From assembly GCF_024971095.1 (NCBI RefSeq), contig NZ_CP069717.1:2170001-2234000 (forward strand): a stretch of DNA of 64,000 nt, written 5' to 3'. Each line of letters opens with the position of its first letter. The stretch's first letter is position 1. This stretch comes from Microbacterium neungamense (GTDB taxonomy: Bacteria; Actinomycetota; Actinomycetes; Actinomycetales; Microbacteriaceae). The notes under the pieces were generated by a model. It saw only the letters and a program-made list of their open reading frames with translations, was not told the DNA's origin and did not search any database. This document shows, piece by piece, positions 15,835-24,707 of this stretch. A program made the translations under genes and the position numbers.

Positions 15835-18800
15835 ATGAGCACCGCTTCGACAGGTTCCGCGCACCGCGTGCTCGAGCGCTTCACGCCCGCGACCCGGGAC
15901 TGGTTCCGCGGGGCCTTCGACGCGCCCACCCCCGCGCAGGCCGGCGCCTGGGAGGCGATCTCCGCCGGGAAGCACGCCCTCGTCGTGGCGCCCACCGGAT
16001 CGGGGAAGACGCTCTCGGCCTTCCTGTGGGCGATCGACAGCGTGTTCCGGGAGCGGATGGAGAGGACCGACCCTTCGACGGGCTCAGGGTCCGGGTCGAC
16101 GGGCTCAGGGTCCGGCCCGACGGGATCGGACACCCGCACTCCCCCGGCATCCGAGTCGACGACCCGCACCCGCATCCTCTACATCTCGCCGCTGAAGGCG
16201 CTGGGCGTGGACGTGGAGCGCAACCTGCGCTCGCCCCTGGTCGGCATCGGGCAGTCCGCGCGGCGGCTGGGGCTTCCGGCGCCCGACGTGACGGTGGGCG
16301 TGCGCTCCGGCGACACCACCTCCAGCGACCGCCGCAAGCTCGTCACGAACCCACCCGACATCCTGATCACCACCCCCGAGTCGCTGTACCTCATGCTCAC
16401 CGGCCGCGCGGGCGAGACGCTCGCCGGGGTCCACACCGTGATCGTGGACGAAGTGCACGCGGTCGCGGCGACCAAGCGCGGCGCCCACCTCGCGGTGAGC
16501 CTGGAGCGGCTCGACGCCCTGCGCCGGGCCCGGGGCGCGGAGGCCGCGGCGCAGCGGATCGGCCTGTCCGCCACGGTGCGACCCATCGATGAGGTCGCCC
16601 GCTTCCTGGGCGGTTCGGCGCCGGTGGAGATCGTGGCGCCGCGCGCCGTGAAGACCTTCGAACTGGGCGTGGTGGTCCCGATCGAGGACATGCGTAACCC
16701 GCCTCCGCCTCCGGGCGCGCCCACGGCGGCGAGTGAGACGGATGCCGAGTACACCGAGGTCACCGGATCGGTGTGGCCGCATGTGGAGGAGGCGATCGTC
16801 GACAAGGTCCTCGAGAACCGCTCGACGATCGTGTTCGCGAACTCCCGGCGGCTGGCGGAGCGCCTCACCGGGCGGCTGAACGAGATCTACGCATCCCGGA
16901 TCGGGATGCCGGTGCCGGAGCCCGCAGGGCCGCCGGCCGCCATGATGGCGCAGGCCGGGTCGACCGCGGGCGTCGAGCCGGTGCTGGCCAAGGCGCACCA
17001 CGGCTCGGTGTCGAAGGAGCAGCGAGCCCTCGTCGAGGAGGAGCTGAAATCGGGCGCGCTCCGCTGCGTGGTCGCCACCAGCAGCCTCGAGCTCGGCATC
17101 GACATGGGCGCCGTCGACCTCGTCATCCAGGTCGAGGCGCCGCCCTCCGCGGCATCCGGCCTGCAGCGGATCGGCCGCGCCGGGCACCAGGTCGGCGAGG
17201 TGAGCCGCGCCGCCCTGTTCCCCAAGCACCGCGGCGACGTGCTGCACACGGCGATCGTCACCGAGCGGATGCTGGCCGGGCAGATCGAGGCGATCTCGGT
17301 GCCGCGGAACCCGCTCGACATCCTCGCCCAGCAGACCGTCGCGGCGTGCGCGCTGGATCCGATCTCCGTCGAGGAGTGGTACGAGACGGTGCGGCGCAGC
17401 GCGCCCTTCCAGACGCTGCCGCGTTCGGCCTACGAGGCCACCCTGGACCTCCTCGCCGGGAAGTACCCGTCGGACGAGTTCGCCGAGCTGCGTCCGCGGG
17501 TGGTGTGGGATCGGGATGCCGGGACGCTGACCGGCCGGCCGGGCGCCCAGCGGATCGCGGTCACCAGCGGCGGGACCATCCCGGATCGCGGGCTGTTCGG
17601 CGTCTTCGTCGCCGGGGAGACCACCGGGGCGCGGGTCGGCGAGCTCGACGAGGAGATGGTGTACGAGTCGCGCGTGGGCGACGTGTTCACCCTCGGCACC
17701 ACGAGCTGGCGGATCGCGGAGATCACCCACGACCGGGTGAACGTCATCCCCGCCTACGGGCAGCCCGGAAAGGTGCCGTTCTGGCACGGCGACGGCATCG
17801 GCCGCCCGTTCGAGCTCGGCGAGGCGCTCGGGCGCTTCTCGCGCGAGATCTCCACCGCCCCGCCGGAGGAGGCGCAGCAGCGCCTGATCGACGCCGGGCT
17901 GGACGAGCGCGCCCGCGACAACCTGCTCGGCTATCTGTCCGAGCAGCGGGAGGCGACCGGCACCCTGCCCACCGACCGGACGCTCACCGTGGAGCGCGGT
18001 CACGACGAGGTCGGCGACTGGCGCGTCATCCTTCATTCCCCGTACGGCATGAAGGTGCACGCGCCGTGGGCGCTGGCGATCAACGCGCGCATCCGCGAGC
18101 GCCTCGGCGTCGAGGGATCGGCGGTCGCCAGCGACGACGGCATCATCGTGCGGATCCCGGATGCCGAGGCCGACCCGCCCGGCGCAGAGCTGTTCGTCTT
18201 CGAGCCGGATGAGCTGGAGCAGATCGTGACCGCCGAGGTCGGCGGCTCCGCGCTGTTCGCCTCCCGGTTCCGGGAGTGCGCGGCCCGCGCCCTCCTCATG
18301 CCCCGCACGAACCCGAACCGGCGCACGCCGCTCTGGCAGCAGCGGCAGCGCTCGGCGCAGCTGCTCGAGGTCGCCCGGCGGCACCCCACCTTCCCGGTGA
18401 TCCTGGAGACCCTGCGCGAGGTGCTGCAGGACGTCTACGACCTCCCGTCGCTGCGACGCCTCGCCGCCGACATCGCCGAGCGCCGGATCCGGCTCGTGGA
18501 GACCGAGCCCGCCCAGCCGTCGCCGTACGCCCGCGATCTGCTGTTCGGCTACGTCGGCGCGTTCATGTACGAGGGCGACTCCCCGCTCGCCGAACGTCGC
18601 GCGGCGGCGCTCGCGGTCGATCCGGCGCTGCTGGGCGAACTGCTCGGCACGGTCGAGATGCGGGAGCTGCTCGACCCGGACGTGATCGCGCAGTTCGAGC
18701 GCGAGGCGCAGCGGCTCGACCCGCAGCGGCGCGCCCGCGGACGGGAAGGGGTGGCCGATCTGCTCCGGCTGCTCGGCCCGCTGGACGCGGAGGAGGTCGC

Positions 18801-20826
18801 CCTCCGGCTCGCGCCCGTGGATACCGATCCGTCGGCTGCCCCCGAGCCCGCGACGGACCCTGAGTTCGCCACGGCCCCTGAGCTCGCCACGGCCCCTGAG
18901 CTCGCCACGGACCCTGAGCCCGCCACGGACCCTGAGCCCGTCGAAGGGTCCGTCGCCGACGCTTCGACACGCTCGGCGTCCGCACCTCCCGACGCTCCGA
19001 CCCGCTCGGCGACCGCACCTCCCGACGCTTCGACACGCTCGGCGTCCGCACTGCCGGGCTCGGCATCCGCATCCGTCGCGCAGGCCTCGGCGCTCCTGGA
19101 CGCGCTCGTCGACGCACGGCGCGCGATCCCGGTCACGATCGCCGGGCGCTCCCGCGTCGCGGCGATCGAGGACGCGGGGCGCCTCCGCGACGCGCTCGGG
19201 GTCGCTCTGCCGACGGGCATCCCGGTCGCCTTCCTCGATCCCGTCGCCGACCCGCTCGGCGATCTGGTGTCCCGATACGCGCGCACGCACGGCCCGTTCA
19301 CCACCGCCGCGGTCGCCGACCGGTTCGGCATCGGCGCCGCGGTCGCGCGGCACACCCTGCAGCGGCTGGAATCCTCGGGACGGCTGACCAGCGGGTTCTT
19401 CCTGCCCGCGGACGCTGAGCCTGTCGAAGCGTCCGCATCCGCCGGTTCCGCCGGCGAGAAGGAGTGGTGCGACACCGAGGTGCTCCGCCGGCTCCGGATG
19501 CGGTCGCTCGCCGCGATCCGCGGCAGCGTGGAACCGGTGTCCGCGCAGGCCTATGCGCGGTTCCTGCCGGACTGGCAGCACCTCACCCGCCCCCTGGAGG
19601 GCCCGGACGGCGTGCTCGCGGTCGTGGAGCAGTTCGCCGGCGTGCCGATCCCGGCCAGCGCCTGGGAATCGCTGGTCCTGCCCTCCCGGGTGCGCGATTA
19701 CACACCCGCCCTGCTCGACGAGCTCACCGCGGCGGGCGAGGTCGTCTGGGCCGGGCACGGCGCCCTCCCCGGCCGCGACGGCTGGATCTCGCTGCATCCG
19801 GTCGACCTCGCGCCGTTCACGCTGCCGATCCCCGAGGAGACCCCCGCCCCCGGCTCGCTGGAGGAGAAGCTCCTGGACGCGCTGCGTCTCAGCGGCGCCT
19901 CCTTCGTCGGCGCCCTGCGCGCGATGCTCGACAGCGGGGACCCGCAGCACCGGATGCCGGAATCGGAGATCCTGGATGCCCTGTGGTCGCTCACCTGGCA
20001 GGGGCACATCACGAACGACACCTTCGCGCCGGTGCGTGCCCTGATCGCCGGGGGCTCGCAGGCGCACAAGACCACGCGCCGGGCACCGCGCACGCGCACC
20101 TACCGGGGCGTCTCGCTGACCCGCCCCGGTGGCCGGCCGCCCTCGGTCGGCGGACGCTGGTCGGTGCTGCCGGAGCCGGACGCGTCCGGTGACTCCGCGG
20201 CGGGGGCTGCCCGTCGCGCCACGGTGATCGCCGGGCTGCTGCTCGACCGGTACGGGGTCGTCACGAGGGGCGCCGTGCAGGCCGAGGGCGTGCCGGGCGG
20301 GTTCGCCCAGGTGTACCGGATCCTCGCCGGATTCGAGGAGGCCGGGCACTGCCGGCGCGGCTACGTGATCGAGCGGCTCGGTGCGGCGCAGTTCGCCGCC
20401 TCCACCACGGTCGACCGGCTGCGCACCTTCGCCGGGCTCGCCGATCCGCCGCCGCGCGCGGCGCTCACCCTCGCCGCCACCGACCCGGCGAACCCGTACG
20501 GCGCGGCGCTGCCGTGGCCCCGACTCGACACCGTGTCCCACCGGCCGGGCCGCAAGGCGGGCGGCCTGGTGGTGCTCGTGGACGGCGCCCTCGTCCTGTA
20601 CCTCGAGCGCGGCGGACGCACGGTGCTCGCCTTCGACGACGACCCGGAGGCGCTGCGCGCCGCGGCATCCGATCTCGCCGCCACCGCCCGCAGCCGCCGG
20701 CTCGACACCCTCACCGTCGAGAAGATCAACGGCGAGGGCGTGTACGGCACGGCGTTCGCCACCGCGCTGCAGGATGCCGGATTCGTCGCCACGCCCCGCG
20801 GCTACACGCTGCGCAAGGCGGTCTGA
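15835..20826 (+). CDS. lhr: Lhr, large ATP-dependent helicase
   Basis: 1663-residue superfamily-2 helicase, longer than typical Lhr (~1500) because of low-complexity insertions. Motifs: Walker A APTGSGKT (around residue 52), SPLKALGVD, TTPESLY, DEVHA (Walker B, around 205), LSATVRP, and motif VI QRIGRAGHQ (around 445). A DEAD/H-associated domain and winged-helix C-terminal half follow. Lhr translocates 3'-5' on ssDNA and is linked to DNA repair. Inserts at residues ~79-105, ~1000-1085 and ~1191-1205 are encoded by hairpin repeats and their decayed copies. The Nei glycosylase downstream supports a repair role. Confidence 0.95.
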   Translation: MSTASTGSAHRVLERFTPATRDWFRGAFDAPTPAQAGAWEAISAGKHALVVAPTGSGKTLSAFLWAIDSVFRERMERTDPSTGSGSGSTGSGSGPTGSDTRTPPASESTTRTRILYISPLKALGVDVERNLRSPLVGIGQSARRLGLPAPDVTVGVRSGDTTSSDRRKLVTNPPDILITTPESLYLMLTGRAGETLAGVHTVIVDEVHAVAATKRGAHLAVSLERLDALRRARGAEAAAQRIGLSATVRPIDEVARFLGGSAPVEIVAPRAVKTFELGVVVPIEDMRNPPPPPGAPTAASETDAEYTEVTGSVWPHVEEAIVDKVLENRSTIVFANSRRLAERLTGRLNEIYASRIGMPVPEPAGPPAAMMAQAGSTAGVEPVLAKAHHGSVSKEQRALVEEELKSGALRCVVATSSLELGIDMGAVDLVIQVEAPPSAASGLQRIGRAGHQVGEVSRAALFPKHRGDVLHTAIVTERMLAGQIEAISVPRNPLDILAQQTVAACALDPISVEEWYETVRRSAPFQTLPRSAYEATLDLLAGKYPSDEFAELRPRVVWDRDAGTLTGRPGAQRIAVTSGGTIPDRGLFGVFVAGETTGARVGELDEEMVYESRVGDVFTLGTTSWRIAEITHDRVNVIPAYGQPGKVPFWHGDGIGRPFELGEALGRFSREISTAPPEEAQQRLIDAGLDERARDNLLGYLSEQREATGTLPTDRTLTVERGHDEVGDWRVILHSPYGMKVHAPWALAINARIRERLGVEGSAVASDDGIIVRIPDAEADPPGAELFVFEPDELEQIVTAEVGGSALFASRFRECAARALLMPRTNPNRRTPLWQQRQRSAQLLEVARRHPTFPVILETLREVLQDVYDLPSLRRLAADIAERRIRLVETEPAQPSPYARDLLFGYVGAFMYEGDSPLAERRAAALAVDPALLGELLGTVEMRELLDPDVIAQFEREAQRLDPQRRARGREGVADLLRLLGPLDAEEVALRLAPVDTDPSAAPEPATDPEFATAPELATAPELATDPEPATDPEPVEGSVADASTRSASAPPDAPTRSATAPPDASTRSASALPGSASASVAQASALLDALVDARRAIPVTIAGRSRVAAIEDAGRLRDALGVALPTGIPVAFLDPVADPLGDLVSRYARTHGPFTTAAVADRFGIGAAVARHTLQRLESSGRLTSGFFLPADAEPVEASASAGSAGEKEWCDTEVLRRLRMRSLAAIRGSVEPVSAQAYARFLPDWQHLTRPLEGPDGVLAVVEQFAGVPIPASAWESLVLPSRVRDYTPALLDELTAAGEVVWAGHGALPGRDGWISLHPVDLAPFTLPIPEETPAPGSLEEKLLDALRLSGASFVGALRAMLDSGDPQHRMPESEILDALWSLTWQGHITNDTFAPVRALIAGGSQAHKTTRRAPRTRTYRGVSLTRPGGRPPSVGGRWSVLPEPDASGDSAAGAARRATVIAGLLLDRYGVVTRGAVQAEGVPGGFAQVYRILAGFEEAGHCRRGYVIERLGAAQFAASTTVDRLRTFAGLADPPPRAALTLAATDPANPYGAALPWPRLDTVSHRPGRKAGGLVVLVDGALVLYLERGGRTVLAFDDDPEALRAAASDLAATARSRRLDTLTVEKINGEGVYGTAFATALQDAGFVATPRGYTLRKAV
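16069..16091. repeat. REP-like hairpin inside lhr, copy 1
   Basis: GACCCT and AGGGTC arms flank the loop TCGACGGGCTC; a second partial copy follows at 16097. It encodes a DPSTGSGSGSTGSG-type spacer between Walker A and the next helicase motif. Confidence 0.7.
18927..18951. repeat. REP-like hairpin inside lhr, copy 2, with decayed tandem copies
   Basis: GGACCCT and AGGGTCC arms flank the loop GAGCCCGTCGA. It is preceded from 18840 by four or five degenerate units of the type GCCACGGACCCTGAG. It is followed to about 19060 by repeated units containing CGACGC then TTCGACACGCTCGGCG. All are read in frame as a Pro/Glu/Ala/Thr-rich linker. Confidence 0.75.
19408..19436. repeat. REP-like hairpin inside lhr, copy 3
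   Basis: Perfect 9-bp arms GCGGACGCT and AGCGTCCGC around the loop GAGCCTGTCGA, encoding a short insert after LTSGFFLPA in a winged-helix region. Confidence 0.75.
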
Positions 20827-20842
20827 CCGGGCGCCTACGCTG

Positions 20843-21640
20843 ATGAGCATGCTCCGTGAGTTCGGCACCGGGTTCGGCACCCTCCTGCGCGGTTTCGGCA
20901 TGTGGCGCACCCATCCCCGGCTGCTCGCGCTCGGGCTGGTCCCGGCCGCCATCGCGTTCGCCGTCCTGCTCGGCGCCCTGATCCCGCTGGGCCTGTCCCT
21001 GGGCGCCCTCACGGACTGGCTGACCCCGTTCGCCGACGACTGGGCGAGCCCGTGGCGGGAGCTGCTGCGCGCCGGCCTCGGCCTGGTGATCCTGATCCCC
21101 GCCATCGCTCTGGCCGCGGCCGTCTTCACCGCGCTCACGCTGACCATCGGCGACCCGTTCTACCAGCGCATCTGGCGGGGCGTGGAGCGCTCGCTGGGCG
21201 GGCCGGAGCCGACCGGCGAATCCGGGATCCTGTCCACCATCGGCGAGGGAGTCCGGCTCGTGGTCCTCGGCGCACTGGTGTCGCTGCTCACGCTGCTGAT
21301 CGGCCTGATCCCGGTCGTCGGCGGTCCGGTCGCGGCCGTCGTCGGCGTGGTGCTCTCCGGCCGGCTGCTCGCCCGCGAGCTCACCGGACGGGCCTTCGAG
21401 GCGCGGGGCCTGAACTCCGCCGCGCGCTCCGCGCTGCTGGCCTCCGGCCGGGCGCGGGTGATCGGCTTCGGCGTCGCGGCGCAGCTCTGCTTCCTGGTGC
21501 CGCTGGGAGCGGTGGTGGCGATGCCGGCCGCCGTCGCCGGGTCGACCATCCTCGCCCGCGACCTCACCGAGCGTGCCAGACCCGCCGACGCGGCCGCCGC
21601 GCCGCCGGCTCCACCCACCCCTCCCGCGGGAGCGCGCTGA
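20843..21640 (+). CDS. EI24-domain membrane protein
   Basis: 265-residue multi-spanning protein of the EI24/CysZ-like family, with five or six transmembrane helices (first about residues 30-55). It carries the family landmarks FRTHPRLL-like RTHPRLLALGLVPA and IGDPFYQRIW. Function in actinobacteria is unsettled; CysZ relatives handle sulfate. A proline-rich tail ends the protein. ATG 20843 or ATG 20849 could be the start. The stop lies one base before the nei GTG, so the two are one unit. Confidence 0.75.
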   Translation: MSMLREFGTGFGTLLRGFGMWRTHPRLLALGLVPAAIAFAVLLGALIPLGLSLGALTDWLTPFADDWASPWRELLRAGLGLVILIPAIALAAAVFTALTLTIGDPFYQRIWRGVERSLGGPEPTGESGILSTIGEGVRLVVLGALVSLLTLLIGLIPVVGGPVAAVVGVVLSGRLLARELTGRAFEARGLNSAARSALLASGRARVIGFGVAAQLCFLVPLGAVVAMPAAVAGSTILARDLTERARPADAAAAPPAPPTPPAGAR

Positions 21641-21641
21641 C

Positions 21642-22415
21642 GTGCCCGAGGGGGACACCGTCTACCGCACCGCGCACCGTCTCGACGAGGCGCTCCGCGG
21701 GCACGAGGTGACGCGATTCGACATCCGCGTCCCGCGGGCGGCGACCGCCGACCTCACCGGCGAGATGGTGCGCTCCGTCGTGCCGCGGGGCAAGCACCTC
21801 CTGATGCGGATCGGCGACCGCACGCTCCATTCCCATCTGCGCATGGAAGGCGCCTGGCTGCTCTATCGTCCCGGCGAGAAATGGCGGCATCCGGCCTTCT
21901 CGGTGCGCGCGATCGTCGGCACCGCCGAACGCGAAGCGGTCGGGGTCGACCTGGCCATGGTCGAGGTCCTGCCGACCGCCGCGGAGCACACCGTGATCGG
22001 CCATCTCGGCCCGGACCCGCTGGCCGAGGACTGGGACCCGGTCGAGGCCGCACGGCGCATCCGGGACGACGGCCGCAGCATCCACGTCGCCCTCCTCGAC
22101 CAGCGCAACGTCGCCGGCTTCGGCAACGAATACGCCGTCGAGCTGCTGTTCCTGCGCGGCGTGCTGCCGGAGACGCCGCCCGCGGAGGTCGACGTGGACG
22201 CCCTCCTCGACCTGGGCGCACGCACCATCCGGGCCAACCGGATCCGCGTCGACCGCACCTTCACCGGCAACGCCCGCCGGGGCTTCACGACCTGGGTATA
22301 CGGCCGCGCCGGCCGGCCCTGCCGCCGTTGCGGGACGCTCATCCGGCGGGGTGCGATCGGGGCGGATGCCACGCGCGAGCGCGTCACGTTCTGGTGCCCG
22401 AACTGCCAACGCTGA
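21642..22415 (+). CDS. nei: Nei/Fpg-family DNA glycosylase (endonuclease VIII type)
   Basis: 257-residue bifunctional glycosylase/AP lyase that removes oxidised bases. After the start comes Pro2-Glu3-Gly (PEGDTVYRTAHRLDEAL), with the catalytic proline and glutamate. RGKHLLM gives the conserved lysine, and helix-two-turn-helix motif LDQRNVAGFGNEYAVELL is present. The C-terminal zinc finger is CRRCGTLIRR...FWCPNCQ. The GTG start at 21642 is fixed because the catalytic proline must be residue 2. It is placed immediately after the EI24 gene and close to lhr. Confidence 0.92.
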   Translation: MPEGDTVYRTAHRLDEALRGHEVTRFDIRVPRAATADLTGEMVRSVVPRGKHLLMRIGDRTLHSHLRMEGAWLLYRPGEKWRHPAFSVRAIVGTAEREAVGVDLAMVEVLPTAAEHTVIGHLGPDPLAEDWDPVEAARRIRDDGRSIHVALLDQRNVAGFGNEYAVELLFLRGVLPETPPAEVDVDALLDLGARTIRANRIRVDRTFTGNARRGFTTWVYGRAGRPCRRCGTLIRRGAIGADATRERVTFWCPNCQR

Positions 22416-22528
22416 GCTCCGCCGGACACGCCCTCGGCCGCCGCCGTCCGGTCATCCCCCTGGGGGAATGAAATCGCCCTGTCCGTGGTTGTTGCTATAT
22501 CCGGAAGAACCCGGATACGGGAGGAATC

Positions 22529-22936
22529 GTGGGCAAGAACTACGTCGATATCGAGGACGACCAGGGCGCCACGCTGCGATACCGCAAGCACGCCAACGGC
22601 CGGGGCCTCGTCGCGCACGGCGCGAAGGTGCATCCGAAGGCACTCATCGAGGCCGGCGCCTATGTCGAACCCGGGGCGCGCGTCGGAGCCGGCGCGCGTG
22701 TGGCCCGTGGCGCGTGGATCGAGCCCGACGCCGTCATCGGCGAGAACGCGCAGATCGATGCGCACGCGCACATCGGCCCGGGTGCCGCCGTCGGCGACGG
22801 CGCGCACATCGGCGTCCGCACGGAGGTCGGCGCCGGAGCGCGCGTCGCACGCGGCGCCCGGATCGGCGACGACGAGACCGTCCCCGCCGGTCAGGCGGTG
22901 GCGACGGACAGGAAGGGCCTCTGGCTGGCCGCCTGA
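22529..22936 (+). CDS. Left-handed beta-helix (hexapeptide repeat) protein
   Basis: 135-residue protein. After about 25 residues it is almost entirely hexapeptide repeats ([LIV]-G-A-x-x-x), such as AYVEPGARVGAGARVARGAW, giving about five to six coils of a left-handed beta-helix. No catalytic His of acyltransferases stands out, so enzyme activity is doubtful. GGGAGG at 22519-22524 precedes the GTG start. Just upstream lies a TATCCGG/CCGGATA hairpin. Followed by a double hairpin terminator. Confidence 0.7.
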   Translation: MGKNYVDIEDDQGATLRYRKHANGRGLVAHGAKVHPKALIEAGAYVEPGARVGAGARVARGAWIEPDAVIGENAQIDAHAHIGPGAAVGDGAHIGVRTEVGAGARVARGARIGDDETVPAGQAVATDRKGLWLAA

Positions 22937-22956
22937 ACGCCGGCCGACAGCAGAAG

Positions 22957-23012
22957 GGCCGCACGATCCGCTCGTGCGGCCGTCCCGGCTCCCGCGTCCC
23001 CACGCGGGAGCC
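22957..23012 (+). terminator. Two-hairpin terminator with U-tract
   Basis: Hairpin one: 10-bp perfect stem 22957-22966/22972-22981. Hairpin two: 11-bp perfect stem 22987-22997/23002-23012 with a CCCC loop, followed by TTTCTC. The second is a proper intrinsic terminator for the hexapeptide gene. Confidence 0.8.
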
Positions 23013-23016
23013 TTTC

Positions 23017-23046
23017 TCATGTCCGGGCGCGGATCTGTGTGCTCAT
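23017..23046 (-). other. Nine-codon mini-ORF with a strong ribosome-binding site
   Basis: On the minus strand AAAGGAG (complement of 23054-23060) sits seven bases before ATG 23046. The frame reads MSTQIRART and stops at 23017, right beside the terminator of the opposite gene. It faces the regulator gene across an AT-rich operator-like region. It is either a regulatory leader peptide or the stump of a deleted target gene. Confidence 0.4.
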
Positions 23047-23058
23047 CGTTGAGCTCCT

Positions 23059-23088
23059 TTCTAAATGAAGTTAAACTCTACGTTAGAA
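23059..23088. promoter_or_regulatory. AT-rich operator-like region upstream of FeS/ArsR-type regulator
   Basis: TTCTAA (23059-23064) and TTAGAA (23083-23088) form an inverted repeat within a stretch (23058-23110) that is among the most AT-rich in the window. It lies between the mini-ORF and the regulator gene, where an autoregulatory operator is expected. Confidence 0.45.
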
Positions 23089-23131
23089 GCCGGAAGCTCT
23101 AAAACAAGATCAGGTTCTGATAGAGGTCGCC

Positions 23132-23842
23132 ATGGACGTCTCCTCGCGCGCCGCGCGCATCGGTTCGCTGGCGGACGCCACGCGCCGGGCGATCTACGAC
23201 CACGTCGTCGCCCAGGAGGATCCGGTGGGCCGTGAGGCGGTCGCCGCGGCCTTGGACATCCCGGTCCACATGGCGCGCTTCCACCTGGACAAGCTCGTCG
23301 ACGCGGGCCTGCTCGAGACCGAGTTCCGGCGTCTGAGCGGGCGTTCGGGGCCCGGTGCCGGCCGGCCGTCCAAGCTCTACCGCCGGGTCGCCGAGACCAT
23401 CGCCGTCTCGCTGCCGGAGCGGCGCTATGACCTGGTCGGGCACCTGCTGGCCCGCGCGATCGAGCGAGCGGACGAGGGCCGGCCGGTGGTCGAAGCCGTC
23501 GGCGAGGTGGCGCGTGAGGAGGGACGGCGCGCAGGCGCGACCGCGTCCGCCGCGGTGGATCCGGCGGACGCGGCGGATGCGGCGGATGAGCTCGCCCGCG
23601 CCGCCTGCGCCCTCGAGGCGCAGGGATACGAGCCGCGGACCTCGGACGCGGAGATCCTGCTCGCGAACTGCCCGTTCGACTCCCTGGCCCGCGAGCACAC
23701 CGCGCTGATCTGCGCGGCGAACCACTCCTACGTGGACGGCATGCTCGACGGCCTCGGCTGCGCCCGGCTGCGTGCCGACCTCGACCGCGGTGCGGGACGC
23801 TGCTGCGTGGCCGTGCGCAGCAGCGCCTCCGGCTCCGGGTAG
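23132..23842 (+). CDS. ArsR-type HTH regulator with C-terminal Cys motif (SufR-like)
   Basis: 236-residue regulator. The N-terminal winged helix is RRAIYDHVVAQ...VGREAVAAALDIPVHMARFHLDKLVDAGLL (residues 17-65). The C-terminal domain carries the pattern NCPFDSLAREHTALICAANHSYVDGML and a late GRCCV, giving cysteines spaced as in FeS-sensing SufR-like and related repressors. Such proteins respond to iron-sulfur, redox or NO state. The start ATG is preceded by AGAGG. The usual divergent target gene is absent here. Confidence 0.75.
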   Translation: MDVSSRAARIGSLADATRRAIYDHVVAQEDPVGREAVAAALDIPVHMARFHLDKLVDAGLLETEFRRLSGRSGPGAGRPSKLYRRVAETIAVSLPERRYDLVGHLLARAIERADEGRPVVEAVGEVAREEGRRAGATASAAVDPADAADAADELARAACALEAQGYEPRTSDAEILLANCPFDSLAREHTALICAANHSYVDGMLDGLGCARLRADLDRGAGRCCVAVRSSASGSG

Positions 23843-23851
23843 CCTGTGGCG

Positions 23852-24667
23852 ATGAGCAGTCAGCGGCGCGGAGGCGGACCCCGCGGCCGCCGCTCCGCGA
23901 AGGGGCCGGCGCGCCCCGGTCGCGCGGGCGGGCAGGGCGGCGCGGCGGGCAGGAAGGGCGGGGCGGCGCGCGGACGGGCGGATGCCGCGCAGAGCCGCCG
24001 GCGACCGGATGACTCGGCTGAGCCCGGACGGACGGATGCCCTGGCGCCGCAGCCCCCGTCCGCCGAGGCGACGAGCGGGCCGCGCGTCTTCCGCCTCGGC
24101 GTGGTCCCGGGTGCCACCCCGGGACGCTGGATCGACACCTGGAACCGCCGGATGCCGGGGATCCCGCTCGAGCTGGTGCCGATCGCCGTCGCCACGCAGC
24201 GCGAGGAGCTCGAGACCGTGGACGCCGCGCTCATCCGCCTGCCCGTCGCGCGCGCGGACGACCTGCACGTGATCCGGCTGTACGACGAGGTGCCGGTCGT
24301 GGTCGCCTCCGCCGAGTCGCATCTGATGGCCGCGGACGAGCTCACGGCGGAGGATCTCGCCGGAGAGGTGCTCATCACGCCGGGCGACGACGTGCTCGGC
24401 CCGCTCGACCTGCCGACGCAGCCCCCGGCCTTCCCGCCGCTGGAGACGACCGCGGATGCCGTGGCGACCGCCGCCTCCGGCGTCGGGATCGTGGTGCTGC
24501 CGATGTCACTGGCGCGTCTGCATCACCGCAGGGACGCCGGGCACCGGCCGCTCGTGGACGGGCCGGCCTCGACGGTGGCCCTGGCCTGGCGCCGCGACCG
24601 GACGACCCCCGAGGTCGAGGCGTTCGTCGGCATCGTGCGCGGCCGCACCGAGAACTCCTCCCGCTGA
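23852..24667 (+). CDS. LysR-type substrate-binding domain protein without HTH
   Basis: 271 residues. The first ~75 are a Gly/Arg/Ala-rich disordered tail. From VFRLGVVPGATPGRWIDTWNRRMPGIPLELVPI onward it is a periplasmic-binding-like LysR effector domain, ending AWRRDRTTPEVEAFVGIVRGR. No DNA-binding domain is present. The basic tail could bind nucleic acid. ATG 23852 is chosen over GTG 23846; neither has a clear SD. It converges on the clp gene through a triplicated terminator. Confidence 0.65.
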   Translation: MSSQRRGGGPRGRRSAKGPARPGRAGGQGGAAGRKGGAARGRADAAQSRRRPDDSAEPGRTDALAPQPPSAEATSGPRVFRLGVVPGATPGRWIDTWNRRMPGIPLELVPIAVATQREELETVDAALIRLPVARADDLHVIRLYDEVPVVVASAESHLMAADELTAEDLAGEVLITPGDDVLGPLDLPTQPPAFPPLETTADAVATAASGVGIVVLPMSLARLHHRRDAGHRPLVDGPASTVALAWRRDRTTPEVEAFVGIVRGRTENSSR

Positions 24668-24707
24668 CCCGCCTGGTCGTCCCCGTCCGTCTCCCGGCGC
24701 GCCCCGT

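Noticed and set aside
16105..21147. 1680-codon minus-strand frame opposite lhr
   Set aside because: Pure antisense shadow of a high-GC gene; Lhr on the plus strand has all helicase motifs in order.
23041..23131. Riboswitch ahead of the FeS/ArsR-type regulator
   Set aside because: Short AT-rich region with an inverted repeat fits an operator; no conserved aptamer core or long leader is visible.
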